The notes beneath the pieces are model-generated. The model worked only from the letters and a program-made list of their open reading frames with translations. It was not told the DNA's origin and made no database searches. A stretch of DNA of 64,000 nucleotides from positions 372,001 through 436,000 of the forward strand of contig NZ_CP025613.1 in assembly GCF_002868735.1 (NCBI RefSeq), read 5' to 3'. Within the stretch, counting starts at the first letter, position 1; every line of letters starts with the position of its first letter. This document shows positions 33,853 to 43,125 of this stretch, piece after piece. Both the position numbers and the translations under genes were made by a program. Source of the stretch: Niveispirillum cyanobacteriorum. GTDB taxonomy: Bacteria > Pseudomonadota > Alphaproteobacteria > Azospirillales > Azospirillaceae.

Positions 33853-36531
33853 TCACTCTGCCGGCAGCGCATCCCCGATCAGGGCCAGGTTCTGATAGGC
33901 GGCCAGACCCCATTGCGAGACGCCATTGGTGGACATGCCCGCTACCTCATCCACGGGGTTCAGGACGGCGTTGCCGGCGATGTGGGTGCGGCTGCCGGCA
34001 ATCTGTTCCCCCTTGTCGGTGAACTCTGCCCAGGCGCGGGCCGCCAGTTTCGGGTCTTTCAGATGGTGGGCCGCATAGGCGGTGAGACGGGAATGGGCCA
34101 GACGCAGGCCGCGCCCCTTCGCGTCCTGACCAAATCTGGCCCGGAACTCCGCCGCCGGGGCGTTGTAGAAGGTGCAGTATTCCAGCCAGGCGGCGCGGTA
34201 TTCCGACACATCCAGCAGGGCCAACAGCTCGGCATGCACCTCCACCGCGCCAAACACCGCCGACAGGTGAGAAACCCCGATCTTGTCGCCGGGGCCGGAG
34301 AATTTACCGGTGTTCGGGTCATAGGGGGCGCCGCCCGCCATCCAGCGATGTTTCAGGGCGGCGATGGTGCGCATGCCGTTGGTGATGCGGTCGCGCCAGC
34401 GCTTATCGCCTGTGCGTTCCCATTCCGTCAGCCAAGCGGCCACCAGGGAGGACCAGGTTGTGCCAAATCCTGCCTCGATCACGCCGGGCGGAGTGGGGTT
34501 GGGCAGTTTGCGGCTGATATCGACATTGGCCAGCGTCCGGTCGCTATCCACCAGATCGCGCATCAGGTCGCCCACCCGTTCGTCGGCGGTCAGGTAGTAG
34601 TAGATGCGGCGATAGGCAGCGTTGGACACGCGCGGCTGTTTGGAGCTGTCGGCCCAGTGCTGCACCCCGTGGCGGGTGCCGAACCCCTTGTAGGGGCCGA
34701 TATGGCAGACATCCACCTCGCCTGTGTGCCGGGTCATCGCCTCTGCCAGCCGGAACACTTCCGCGCGGCCCGTGCGCAGGAAGCTGTACCAGAGCCAGAG
34801 ATCGGGCGAGAGTTCGGAATTGGCCCAGGCATAGCCGCCAATATCATAGCGCCATTCATGACGGTCACTGTCATAGGAATGCATGACATCGCCATAGTTC
34901 CAGAACCCATACCAGCGCCGCTGTTCCACCTGATCGCGGTACAGGTTCAGCAGGAAATCGGCCTGATCCTCGATCCGGGTGCGGGCGGGTGTGCCGCGGC
35001 TGACCAGGTCCCAATCGCCGAAGATCGGCACGGCGCGCAATCGGGCCGGCGGCACCATCAGGCGCGGCGGGGCCGCCAGAATACCGGCGGTTTGCGTGAA
35101 CCAATCACGCGCCGGCGTGGCGGACAGGGACCACAGATGCAGTTCGGTGGTGCGGGCAATACCATAGGGCCGGCCCCAGCCCTCCTCATAATCCTCATAG
35201 GTGATTTCCAGGGCTTCGCGTTCCTGGGGGTGGGTCTTGATGCCCAGCCCGTCATGATAAAAGCGAAGATCCATGGCGGGTGCGTCGGGCGACCACAACC
35301 AGGCGGTCAGTTCTGCATTGTCGGTCGCCGCGTTGCGCACATCTAGGCGGGCCGGATGCCGCTTCCAGAAATCGTTCATGGCCAGGGCGGCACCACCCGC
35401 CGCCCCACCGACATAGGCCAGCCCGCCGGCACGGCGCCCCGCCTGCGCATCGATCCAGCCATGGCCGGGCTTGGTGCGTTTACGGATGGCAAAGCCGTCG
35501 GCATTGGCCTGCGACAGGGTGAAATCACCCCAGGTTGGGATCAGGTCCAGACGCTTCGACACCGTTTCGGCCATGCCGGACAAAGCCGGGATGGCGCGGC
35601 CATCGATCTGCGCCTGACGGTAGTCCTTGCCGGGATCGCGGCGCAGGCCGGTCAGCGGGCGGATGGCCTCCGCCCACAAGCCATCTCCTTCGCCTGTGAA
35701 GCGTACATGCCGGTCATGCGGGGCGTCGGACATCGGGACAGAGGCGGTGAGGCCCAGGCCCCGGATGAAATCCTTGTTCTCATCCCCGTCGAAGATAAAG
35801 GAATGCAGGATACGGACGGATTCAGCACCAGCATGGAAGTAAAGTCGGATGGTAAAGGGCAGCCAGGACCGCTCCCCATCACGATGCGCCCCTTCCAGCT
35901 TCACCACGGCCCGTACTGGCCCCCGCTGTTCCACCGTCACGGCGGTGACGGCGCCGATGGAGCGGCGCTGGCTGACCGTTTCCGCCTCTGTTAGGTCGGG
36001 CTGGTCCTGCGACAGGCAGATAAGACGCAGATCGCGCAGAACCATTCGGCCATCGATGGTCGCGCTGTCGATCAAGCGGTCGCCGCGCACGGGAATGCGC
36101 CATTGCCGGGGACCGGTGGTGACCGTGATCGCGTCGGCGCCTTCCGTCACCTTCACGGGCTGCGCCGGTTCCGTGGCCTTGCCGGCGGACAGAGTCAGGC
36201 CAGAGGTACCGGCCCCCGCGCCCACGCTGTGCGCCGACCATTTCAGCGATCCGTCAGGCCAGGTGGCCAGCGGCCAGGATTGCACCGGCACCGCCGCCCC
36301 CGACCCATCGGTCAGGCGGAAACGTTGTGCCGGCTTGTACAGGCCCTGCGGCCAGGGCACGCCCCAGGTCTGTCCCAGATGGCGGGCAGGGGCCGCACCG
36401 TCGATCCAGCCGACGGGCGTGTCGGGCGCCGATGGTTTGGCCTGCGCTGCTATGCCGGCCCCACCGCTGGCAAGGGCGGTAAGCGCCGTTGCCTGCATGA
36501 ATTGCCGCCGGTTGACGCCAGGCAGGTTCAT
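33853..36531 (-). CDS. exo-rhamnogalacturonan lyase-like protein (YetA/PcRGLX family)
   Basis: 892-aa exported protein. The N-terminus is a Tat-like signal (VNRRQFMQATALTALASGG). It shows the RIFT-barrel-plus-(alpha/alpha)6 arrangement of YetA/PcRGLX-type proteins: an N-terminal beta region with GVPWPQGLY and WPDGSLKWSAHSVG, the middle WYGFWNYGDVMHSYDSDRHEWRYD motif and later WLWYSFLRTGRAEVFRLAEAM and DVCHIGPYKGFGTRHGVQHW. These proteins act on rhamnogalacturonan from the chain end. Start at 36531 chosen for the signal peptide. Divergent from a PL11 lyase across a region with FadR-like operators. Confidence 0.75.
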   Translation of the reverse strand: MNLPGVNRRQFMQATALTALASGGAGIAAQAKPSAPDTPVGWIDGAAPARHLGQTWGVPWPQGLYKPAQRFRLTDGSGAAVPVQSWPLATWPDGSLKWSAHSVGAGAGTSGLTLSAGKATEPAQPVKVTEGADAITVTTGPRQWRIPVRGDRLIDSATIDGRMVLRDLRLICLSQDQPDLTEAETVSQRRSIGAVTAVTVEQRGPVRAVVKLEGAHRDGERSWLPFTIRLYFHAGAESVRILHSFIFDGDENKDFIRGLGLTASVPMSDAPHDRHVRFTGEGDGLWAEAIRPLTGLRRDPGKDYRQAQIDGRAIPALSGMAETVSKRLDLIPTWGDFTLSQANADGFAIRKRTKPGHGWIDAQAGRRAGGLAYVGGAAGGAALAMNDFWKRHPARLDVRNAATDNAELTAWLWSPDAPAMDLRFYHDGLGIKTHPQEREALEITYEDYEEGWGRPYGIARTTELHLWSLSATPARDWFTQTAGILAAPPRLMVPPARLRAVPIFGDWDLVSRGTPARTRIEDQADFLLNLYRDQVEQRRWYGFWNYGDVMHSYDSDRHEWRYDIGGYAWANSELSPDLWLWYSFLRTGRAEVFRLAEAMTRHTGEVDVCHIGPYKGFGTRHGVQHWADSSKQPRVSNAAYRRIYYYLTADERVGDLMRDLVDSDRTLANVDISRKLPNPTPPGVIEAGFGTTWSSLVAAWLTEWERTGDKRWRDRITNGMRTIAALKHRWMAGGAPYDPNTGKFSGPGDKIGVSHLSAVFGAVEVHAELLALLDVSEYRAAWLEYCTFYNAPAAEFRARFGQDAKGRGLRLAHSRLTAYAAHHLKDPKLAARAWAEFTDKGEQIAGSRTHIAGNAVLNPVDEVAGMSTNGVSQWGLAAYQNLALIGDALPAE

Positions 36532-36565
36532 CGTCGTTTCCTTCCCTATCCCGATTTTTACCACA

Positions 36566-36609
36566 ATGTGATACATCATCCTTAATATTGGAATTCAAAT
36601 ATCATACGA
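36566..36609. promoter_or_regulatory. paired FadR-like operator motifs between two rhamnogalacturonan lyase genes
   Basis: ATGTGATACAT (36566-36576, perfect ATGT-N3-ACAT palindrome) and, on the minus strand, TCGTATGATAT (36599-36609). Both align with the TTGTATGACAT motif found before rhaM, nine of eleven bases each. Lying in the 119-base divergent gap, they could control both lyases through the same GntR-type regulator. Confidence 0.45.
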
Positions 36610-36650
36610 ATATGGGTAAGGTAAGACCCAAACCGGTTCAGGGAGGAAAC

Positions 36651-38549
36651 ATGGCAACCCGGAAATGGCTGATCTCGGCCTTGCTGTGCGGTATTGCCGC
36701 AATGCCGGCCACGGCGCGGCAGATGGAGAAGCTGGACCGTGGTCTTGTGGCGGTGGCCGCCGATGGCGGCGTGCTGGTGGGCTGGCGCCTGCTGGACACG
36801 GACCCTGCCGGCATTGGCTTTGACCTGTACCGGGATGGCACGAAGCTGAACGCCAAACCGCTCACGCGCACCACCAACTTTCTGGATAAGGGCGCGGACG
36901 GCACTGGCCGTTATGAGGTACGGCGAGCCGGAGAGGCCACGGGAGTCACCGCCAGCGTCTGGCGCGATGGCTACCTGTCCATCCCGTTGCAGCGGCCCGC
37001 AGACGGGGTCACGCCGGCGGGAGAGGCCTACAGCTACAATGCCAATGATGCCAGCGTCGGCGATCTGGACGGCGATGGACAGTATGAGATTGTCCTGAAA
37101 TGGGACCCCAGCAATGCCAAGGATAACGCCTTTGGCGGCTATACCGGCCCGGTAATCCTGGATGCCTACAGACTGGACGGCACGCGGCTGTGGCGCATCG
37201 ATCTGGGCCGCAACATCCGGGCGGGCGCGCATTATACGCAGTTCCTGGTGATGGATTTCGACGGGGACGGCAAGGCGGAACTGGCGGTGCGCACCAGCGA
37301 CGGCACGGTGGACGGCACGGGTGCCGTGCTGGGCGATGCCAATGCCGATTGGCGGTCGCATGATGGGGAGGTGCCGCAGGCCGACCGTACCGGCGCCACC
37401 ACCACGCCGGACGGGCGCAAGGTGGCCCGTGTGCAGGGCCGCATCATGCAGGGGCCGGAATATCTCACTGTATTCGAAGGCCTGACGGGCAAGGCCCTGG
37501 CCAGCGCGCCTTACTGGCCCGGCCGCCATCCCGATACGGACAGCCCAACGCCTGAGCAATTGCAGGCCGTCTGGGGCGATGGTTACGCCAACCGGTCCGA
37601 CCGGTTTCTGGCCGGTGGTGCCTATCTGGATGGCAACCTGCCCAGCATAGTGATGGCGCGTGGCTATTACACCCGCACCACCTTGGCCGCCTGGGACTGG
37701 CGTGATGGCAAGCTGACCCCGCGCTGGCAGTTCGACAGCGCCAAGCCCGGCAACGAGGCCTATGGCGGCCAGGGCAACCATCAGCTTTCGGTCGCCGATG
37801 TCGATGGCGACGGCAAGGACGAGATTATCTATGGCTCCATGGCCCTGGATGATGACGGCAAGGGCCTTTGGTCGGCGGGCCTGCTTCATGGTGACACGAT
37901 GCATGTCAGCGACCTGGATCCGTTGCGTCCCGGCCTGGAGAAGTTCGGCGTGCATGAGGTGCCGTCACGCAATGGCGGCATCGGCACCGCCATGCTGGAC
38001 GCCGCCACCGGCAAGGTCCTGTGGTCGACCCCGACCGACAAGGATACGGGCCGGGGTGTCGCGATGGATATCGACCCGCGTTCACCGGGGGCGGAGGCCT
38101 GGGCCAGCAATTCGCCCTATCTTTATAGTGCGCAAGGCGCGGTCATCGCCGCCAATCACCCCAAACAGGTGAATTTCGGCCTGTGGTGGGATGGCGACCT
38201 GTCGCGTGAACTGCTGGACAAGGAGCAGGTCCTGAAATGGGATTGGCAGAAGGGGGAGGCGGTGCCGCTTCTGTCCCCGTCCGACGTCTCTTCCAACAAT
38301 GGCACAAAGGCGACCCCGGCCCTGTCCGCCGATATCGTTGGTGACTGGCGGGAAGAGGTGATCTGGCGGACCAAGGATAACCGGTCCCTGCGCATCTACA
38401 CGACGCCGTTTCCCACTGACTATCGTCTGGTCACCCTGATGCAGGACCCGGTCTACCGGCTGGGTGTTGTGTGGCAGAACGTGGCCTATAACCAGCCACC
38501 GCATACCAGTTACTTCCTGGGTACGGGTATGAAGATGCCGGTGAAGTAG
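36651..38549 (+). CDS. rhamnogalacturonan lyase, PL11 family
   Basis: 632-aa exported lyase cleaving the alternating rhamnose-galacturonic acid backbone of rhamnogalacturonan I by beta-elimination. A signal peptide ends near residue 22 (ATARQ). An N-terminal beta-sandwich (LDRGLVAVAADGGVLVGWRL) precedes the eight-bladed propeller, with repeated calcium loops such as DLDGDGQYEIV, DFDGDGKAELAV and DVDGDGKDEIIYG. The C-terminus has VGDWREEVIWRT and the closing HTSYFLGTGM. ATG 36651 follows GGAGGAAAC. Full length for the family. Confidence 0.93.
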   Translation: MATRKWLISALLCGIAAMPATARQMEKLDRGLVAVAADGGVLVGWRLLDTDPAGIGFDLYRDGTKLNAKPLTRTTNFLDKGADGTGRYEVRRAGEATGVTASVWRDGYLSIPLQRPADGVTPAGEAYSYNANDASVGDLDGDGQYEIVLKWDPSNAKDNAFGGYTGPVILDAYRLDGTRLWRIDLGRNIRAGAHYTQFLVMDFDGDGKAELAVRTSDGTVDGTGAVLGDANADWRSHDGEVPQADRTGATTTPDGRKVARVQGRIMQGPEYLTVFEGLTGKALASAPYWPGRHPDTDSPTPEQLQAVWGDGYANRSDRFLAGGAYLDGNLPSIVMARGYYTRTTLAAWDWRDGKLTPRWQFDSAKPGNEAYGGQGNHQLSVADVDGDGKDEIIYGSMALDDDGKGLWSAGLLHGDTMHVSDLDPLRPGLEKFGVHEVPSRNGGIGTAMLDAATGKVLWSTPTDKDTGRGVAMDIDPRSPGAEAWASNSPYLYSAQGAVIAANHPKQVNFGLWWDGDLSRELLDKEQVLKWDWQKGEAVPLLSPSDVSSNNGTKATPALSADIVGDWREEVIWRTKDNRSLRIYTTPFPTDYRLVTLMQDPVYRLGVVWQNVAYNQPPHTSYFLGTGMKMPVK

Positions 38550-38569
38550 GTCTCTGCCGCGTTACTGGA

Positions 38570-38619
38570 CCTTCCCCTCTGTCCTGTGTCAGCGTTCGGG
38601 GCGAAGGACGGAGGGAAGG
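38570..38619 (+). promoter_or_regulatory. hairpin covering the ribosome-binding site of the DUF4265 gene
   Basis: CCTTCCCCTCTGTCCT pairs with AGGACGGAGGGAAGG across a loop of about 19 bases. The right arm is the purine-rich ribosome-binding site just before the start at 38623. It could act as a weak terminator for the lyase transcript or as translational control. Confidence 0.4.
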
Positions 38620-38622
38620 GAG

Positions 38623-39090
38623 ATGGCCATGGCGGATCTGGACGGGCCGTATAAGGGTCTTATCAAGATCGCGTTTCCCGTTGAGAGGGGCTGGGCAGAG
38701 ACCATGTTCGCGCAGCCTTTGCCTAGCGGCCATTACCGCATCGATAATTCGCCCTTCCATGTCTATGGCGTCAGTAATGGCGATACCGTATCTGCCGCAC
38801 CCGATCAGGACGGGCGGCTTGCCTTCACAGGCGTCGTGCAGCGGGGTGGACATTCCACTTATCGGGTCAGACTGCCGCCGGGCCAAGGGCCGAATTGTTT
38901 CCTGAAACATTGGCCGGCGCTGTTGGCGTTGGGCTGCAGCTTCGAGGGGGCTGACGGAAGGCTTTATGCTATCGATCTGCCGCCTGGCGTTCCGGTCGAA
39001 GCCGTTTACGCGTTGCTGGCACAGGCCGAGCAGGCCGGCGTGTGGGAGTTCGAGGAAGCCCACTATGTCAGCCAAACGGATCAGAGATAG
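38623..39090 (+). CDS. DUF4265-like hypothetical protein
   Basis: 155-aa soluble protein. KIAFPVERGWAETMFAQPL, then YRIDNSPFHVYGVSNGDTVSA and GGHSTYRV match the DUF4265 pattern; the C-terminus ends in a helical segment (AVYALLAQAEQAGVWEFEEAHY). No signal peptide. Start at 38623; an ATG two codons later is possible. No obvious link to pectin use; it ends at a bidirectional terminator. Confidence 0.75.
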   Translation: MAMADLDGPYKGLIKIAFPVERGWAETMFAQPLPSGHYRIDNSPFHVYGVSNGDTVSAAPDQDGRLAFTGVVQRGGHSTYRVRLPPGQGPNCFLKHWPALLALGCSFEGADGRLYAIDLPPGVPVEAVYALLAQAEQAGVWEFEEAHYVSQTDQR

Positions 39091-39098
39091 GTGCTATG

Positions 39099-39135
39099 AA
39101 AAAGCCCCGCTACCATGCCGGTCGCGGGGCTTTTT
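39099..39135. terminator. bidirectional intrinsic terminator
   Basis: AAAAAGCCCCGC, 13-base loop, GCGGGGCTTTTT: seven GC-rich stem pairs extended by A-T pairs that serve as the T-run on either strand. It separates the convergent DUF4265 gene and TonB-dependent receptor gene. Confidence 0.92.
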
Positions 39136-39150
39136 CTGATCAGAAGGCGA

Positions 39151-42087
39151 TCAGTACTTGTAGCTAACGCCCGTGTAGTAGCGCTTGCCGGAATAGGCCA
39201 GTTCGCCCAGGCGGATATCCTCGCCCGAGGTCGTGCGTTCGGCCTCACCCGTCAGGTTCTTGCCTTCGATGAAGAAGGAGACGCCGGTATCGCCCAGACG
39301 ATAGGTGGCCTTGGCGTCCAGATAGCCGGTGCCGTCGCGGAACACGGGATTGCCCGACCGTTCGGCGGCCGCCTGCAGCCACTTGGTACGGCCATTATAG
39401 GCGACGCGGACATTGATGCCGTCCTTGTCGTAATAGGCGATCAGGTTGTAGCTGTGCTTCGACAGGCCGGGGAAGGGCAGTTCCTCACCCGTCAGCGAAT
39501 TGAACAGGCCCACATCCTTGGCGCGGGAGTAGGTATAGTTCACGCTGGCACCGAACCCATCGAAGGGCGAGGGCAGGAAGGTGAACGCCGTCTGCGCCGA
39601 CAGTTCCAGACCGTCGATCTTGGCCCCGCCGCCATTGATCGGCATGGTCACGTCAAACAGCGTGCCGTCATTGAACAGGTCGATATTGCGGACCAGGGTG
39701 CGGGCCAGGATGAAGCTTTTCACATCCTTGTAGAAATATGAGGCGTTCAGCAGCGTGTCGGCATTGATGTACCAGCCGAGATTCAGGTCATACTGGTCGG
39801 CGCGGTAGGGATCGAGGTCCGGGTTGCCCGACGTGCAGCTGTCCAGCAGATTGTCGGCCTTGCCGGCTTCGGTCAAGTCGTACAGGCAGTTGGCGGCCGG
39901 CACCAGATCGGTGGGCTTGGGCCGCGCCATCACCTTGGCCCAGCCGATACGGGCAATCACCTCGTTCGGGATCAGGCCGAAGCTCATGTTGAAAGCCGGC
40001 AGCGTGTCGGAATATTTCTCATTGATGGACACCGGCGTCAGGCCGACCGTCACGATGGAGGTGATGGGCGAACCGGTGCTGGTGGTGCCCGTCTGACGGT
40101 TCTCGCGACGGGTCAGGGCGCCCGTTGCGGTGATCTCCGTTTCGACATAGCGAACGCCGAAATTGCCCGACACGGGCATATCGCCAACATCGAATTCGAA
40201 GTTCGCCTTGGCATAGCCGGCGGACACTTCCTCGTCGATATCATGGGCGGGGATCTGGTCGCGGCCATTGGCGCGGCGGATCAGATCATGATTGAAGCCC
40301 GAAATGTCGAACCAATCGCCGATCTGCCGGACCTGCGGCGCCATCCAACCGCTCGGCACATTGCCGATATTGCCCTTGTAGCCCTTGTAGAAATTCTGCG
40401 GCGTCTGATGGGCGGTGGCGCGGACGAAATCCACCAGCTTCTGCGGGGTCCAGACCAGACCATTGTTGGCCGCCCCCAACGCCACGTTGGAGGTGACGTT
40501 GGCCGACGGCACGACGGTGCCATCAGTCGCGGTGTAGCCGCCACCGGCATAACGCAACGAACCGGTCTTGCGCCACTGGCCGCCCACTTCCAGGGTGGTC
40601 AGCGACCAGCGGTCGATGCTGTAATCCAGGTCCAGCTTGGCCGCATCCTCCGTGGTTTCAACCTCTTCCGGCCGGTACTGAACCGCCGCGCCGCCATTGC
40701 GATAGGTCTCTGGATTGGACGGGTCGAAACCGGTGGGGAAGGTGAAGGTTGGGATGCCGTTTTCCGACAGGGTCACGCCGATATTGGGCACGGTGGCGCT
40801 GATCGCGATGGAATTGGTATCGCTGTACATCGTGCTTTCGGACGTCGAATAGAAGCCCGACGCCGTCAGACGGTCACCGACCCAATTGAAGCCGCCCGTG
40901 TAATATTTGGATTCCAGCGTGTAGTCGAAGCCGCGCATCTGCGAGCCGAAGATATTGCCCGCACCGGTCGTGCTGCTTGGCGCAGTCGCCGCGGTCATCA
41001 GGCCGATGACATTGTGGTTGGAATCCACCGTCACGCCGACCGGGTTGATGCGCGAAGCGGCAGTAAGGTCGATGGAGTAATTATAGTCGGTCAGGAACTG
41101 GTCACGCTTGTTCCAGTTGATGTCGGCATAGACATCCAACTCGTCCGTGACCTGATATTGTAGCGTCGTCATGGCAGAGACGCGCTTGTCGTTACGATAC
41201 CACATGCCGTAGCGCGGAATGCGCGGTGACAGGTCGTACCATTGCGATTCACAGCTGGTGCGGTTGGCGGCAGTGCTCTGGCTGGCGCAGGCGGCCTTGG
41301 TCGCCACACTCTCAAAACCCGCCACATTACGGGTCTTGTTGGGCGAGTTGTCGTAATCGGCCAGCGCCACCCATTCGGTGTTGCGCAGGAAGTCGCCACG
41401 CGTATCGACATCATCATAGGTGACGTTAACCAGCACACCCAGCCGATCATCAAGATACTTGTCACCGAAGGTCAGGTTGCCGCGCGGGGTGACCTTCTTT
41501 TGCAGGTCCAGATACTGGCCGGCGGCAGAGACGGAGAACAGCGTCTTCTTCAGTTCCAGCGGACGGCGCGTCTGTACCGACACAGTGCCGCCGACGCCGC
41601 CTTCGGTCATGTCGGCGGTGAAGCCTTTGAACACGTCGATCGATTTAATCAGTTCCGACGCCATGTCGCGCAGATCGGCACCGCGCGCACCGGTGCCGGC
41701 GCCGCCCAGAACGGAGACGCCGTTGATTTCAACGCGGTTTAGGTCCGGTTCGACGCCGCGGATGGAGACTGACTCCCCCTCGCCAAAGGCGCGGGACAGT
41801 TGCACACCGGTGATGCGCTGCAGGGCCTCGCCCACATTCTTGTCGGGGAACTGGGCCACATCTTCGGCCACCAGGCTGTCGACAACGGTGTTCGCCTTCT
41901 TCTTGCGGTCGATGGCCGACTGCAAGGAGGCGCGGGTGCCGACAACAATGATCTCTTCCAGTTCAACCTTTTCCGCCGGCGCAGTCTGCGCCAGGGCGGG
42001 CATGGAAACCGCTGTCATCAGCAGGCCGAAGCCAGCGCCGGCCAGCAACTTTCCCGACCGCGCCGTGCGGCTCTTCACATACTTCAT
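39151..42087 (-). CDS. TonB-dependent receptor (putative rhamnogalacturonan oligosaccharide uptake)
   Basis: 978-aa outer-membrane receptor. Signal peptide to about residue 33 (ALAQ), TonB box EEIIVVGTR near 44, plug domain with VAQFPDKNVGEALQRITGVQL and SIRGVEPDLNRVEINGV, then a long beta-barrel ending in YYTGVSYKY. The plug pattern is that of carbohydrate-type receptors common in Caulobacter and sphingomonads. Its position among pectin genes suggests import of oligosaccharides made by the secreted lyases; the ligand is inference. Confidence 0.9.
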   Translation of the reverse strand: MKYVKSRTARSGKLLAGAGFGLLMTAVSMPALAQTAPAEKVELEEIIVVGTRASLQSAIDRKKKANTVVDSLVAEDVAQFPDKNVGEALQRITGVQLSRAFGEGESVSIRGVEPDLNRVEINGVSVLGGAGTGARGADLRDMASELIKSIDVFKGFTADMTEGGVGGTVSVQTRRPLELKKTLFSVSAAGQYLDLQKKVTPRGNLTFGDKYLDDRLGVLVNVTYDDVDTRGDFLRNTEWVALADYDNSPNKTRNVAGFESVATKAACASQSTAANRTSCESQWYDLSPRIPRYGMWYRNDKRVSAMTTLQYQVTDELDVYADINWNKRDQFLTDYNYSIDLTAASRINPVGVTVDSNHNVIGLMTAATAPSSTTGAGNIFGSQMRGFDYTLESKYYTGGFNWVGDRLTASGFYSTSESTMYSDTNSIAISATVPNIGVTLSENGIPTFTFPTGFDPSNPETYRNGGAAVQYRPEEVETTEDAAKLDLDYSIDRWSLTTLEVGGQWRKTGSLRYAGGGYTATDGTVVPSANVTSNVALGAANNGLVWTPQKLVDFVRATAHQTPQNFYKGYKGNIGNVPSGWMAPQVRQIGDWFDISGFNHDLIRRANGRDQIPAHDIDEEVSAGYAKANFEFDVGDMPVSGNFGVRYVETEITATGALTRRENRQTGTTSTGSPITSIVTVGLTPVSINEKYSDTLPAFNMSFGLIPNEVIARIGWAKVMARPKPTDLVPAANCLYDLTEAGKADNLLDSCTSGNPDLDPYRADQYDLNLGWYINADTLLNASYFYKDVKSFILARTLVRNIDLFNDGTLFDVTMPINGGGAKIDGLELSAQTAFTFLPSPFDGFGASVNYTYSRAKDVGLFNSLTGEELPFPGLSKHSYNLIAYYDKDGINVRVAYNGRTKWLQAAAERSGNPVFRDGTGYLDAKATYRLGDTGVSFFIEGKNLTGEAERTTSGEDIRLGELAYSGKRYYTGVSYKY

Positions 42088-42340
42088 CTCTCAACTCCTC
42101 CCCACAAGGCGGGCCGCCAATCTGACGGGGCGGCCAGGGTGTTTTTGTTGCGTCTTACGCCATTGGTTGGCGCGATTCCAACATGTGGAACGTTGTCCCA
42201 AAAATAATATAATACCAAATCATGACATATGAAAGCGCATTGTGAAATTCGCTCCCAAATTTTTGTCAAACTGTTTCAGATATTGAGAAAAAGCCCCGGC
42301 CGGGACCGGCCCGACCGGGTAGCTATAGGAGGGAAGCAAG

Positions 42341-42427
42341 GTGAATGATCACCTGCGTATCCAAGGCGCCCGTCAGATCGGACGGGGTCTGGATACCGGG
42401 CGGCGGGGGCGCCGGCCGGTCCTGTGA
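42341..42427 (+). CDS. possible 28-aa Arg/Gly-rich small protein or leader peptide
   Basis: GTG start with AGGAGGG seven bases upstream, TGA at 42425. The product is basic and Arg/Gly-rich (ends GRRGRRPVL). Only the ribosome-binding site supports it; it could equally be chance in GC-rich sequence. Confidence 0.2.
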   Translation: MNDHLRIQGARQIGRGLDTGRRGRRPVL

Positions 42428-42698
42428 CGCCTTTCCTGGCCCCGGTAGGGCGGGGGTGCCCATGGGCTGGGAAAGACGTAATCTGTTGAAAGGGTCCCGC
42501 CTGATTTCAGGAACCGGACGGCGTCAACTTTCGCTTTGAACATGCGTGATGGCGGGCCTGGAGGCAAGAAGAATTTTCACATTGCAGAACAGTCCGCCAC
42601 ATAATGGGATTATGCTTTGATGATGGTTTCGGTGCGTTGACGGGCAGGCAGTGATCGGGCCAAGAGCTGCCAAAATGCGCGCCCATAAAAATCTCATA

Positions 42699-42742
42699 TT
42701 GTGTGATGTTAATCCACATTGTATGACTAAATTGTATGACAT
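42699..42742. promoter_or_regulatory. tandem FadR-like operators upstream of rhaM
   Basis: TTGTATGACTA (42719-42729) and TTGTATGACAT (42732-42742) repeat with a 13-base period; a weaker TTGTGTGATGT lies at 42699-42709. They fit the TNGT-N3-ACNA pattern of FadR-subfamily GntR operators. The gene starts 52 bases downstream. A FadR-type regulator gene lies at the right end of the same locus. Confidence 0.55.
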
Positions 42743-42793
42743 TTGACGAGAGCCCCGCAGAAGGGGCCGCACCATTGGCAAGGGAGTGGATCA

Positions 42794-43108
42794 ATGACGC
42801 CCATTGCGTTCCGCATGAAACTGAAGCCCGGAAATGTGGCAGAGTACAAACGCCGCCACGACACGCTGTGGCCGGATCTGGCCGACGCGTTGCGCGATGC
42901 TGGTATCTATGATTACTCCATTTTCCTCGATGAGGAGAGCCTTTCCCTGTTCGCGGTCCTGCGGCTGACGCAAGACAACAAGGCCGACGACCTGCCCAAA
43001 CTGCCCGTCATGCGTCGCTGGTGGGATTATATGGCCGACATCATGGATGTGAACCCGGACAACAGCCCCGTGCAGGTGCCGTTGCCCAGCATGTTCTATT
43101 TCCCGTGA
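42794..43108 (+). CDS. rhaM: L-rhamnose mutarotase
   Basis: 104-aa cytoplasmic enzyme interconverting alpha- and beta-L-rhamnose. RMKLKPGNVAEYKRRHDTLWPDL near the N-terminus carries the catalytic His, followed by YSIFLDEESLSLFAVL and the C-terminal MRRWWDYMADIMDVNPDN and PLPSMFYF. Length equals the E. coli protein. The ATG at 42794 has GGGAG upstream. It shows that rhamnose is an expected product; no rhamnose isomerase or dehydrogenase lies in the window. Confidence 0.95.
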   Translation: MTPIAFRMKLKPGNVAEYKRRHDTLWPDLADALRDAGIYDYSIFLDEESLSLFAVLRLTQDNKADDLPKLPVMRRWWDYMADIMDVNPDNSPVQVPLPSMFYFP

Positions 43109-43125
43109 TCGAGGCGCCCCGACCC

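Larger units (their letters stand above)
42088..42793. other. 706-base divergent regulatory region between the TonB receptor and rhaM
   Basis: Contains the receptor promoter on the left and the rhaM promoter with FadR-like operators on the right (42699-42742). GC-rich self-complementary runs lie at about 42290-42330. A 28-codon open frame with a strong ribosome-binding site (42341-42427) is the only coding candidate. Confidence 0.5.

Noticed and set aside
33913-35346. 477-codon open frame opposite the exo-rhamnogalacturonan lyase-like gene
   Set aside because: Shadow frame without recognisable motifs or a ribosome-binding site.
36582-37955. 457-codon open frame opposite the PL11 lyase
   Set aside because: Shadow frame; the plus strand carries the signal peptide and calcium-loop repeats of PL11.
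42215-42230. Further FadR-like site near the TonB receptor promoter
   Set aside because: Only the ATGACAT part matches; the palindromic TGT-N3-ACA pattern is absent.
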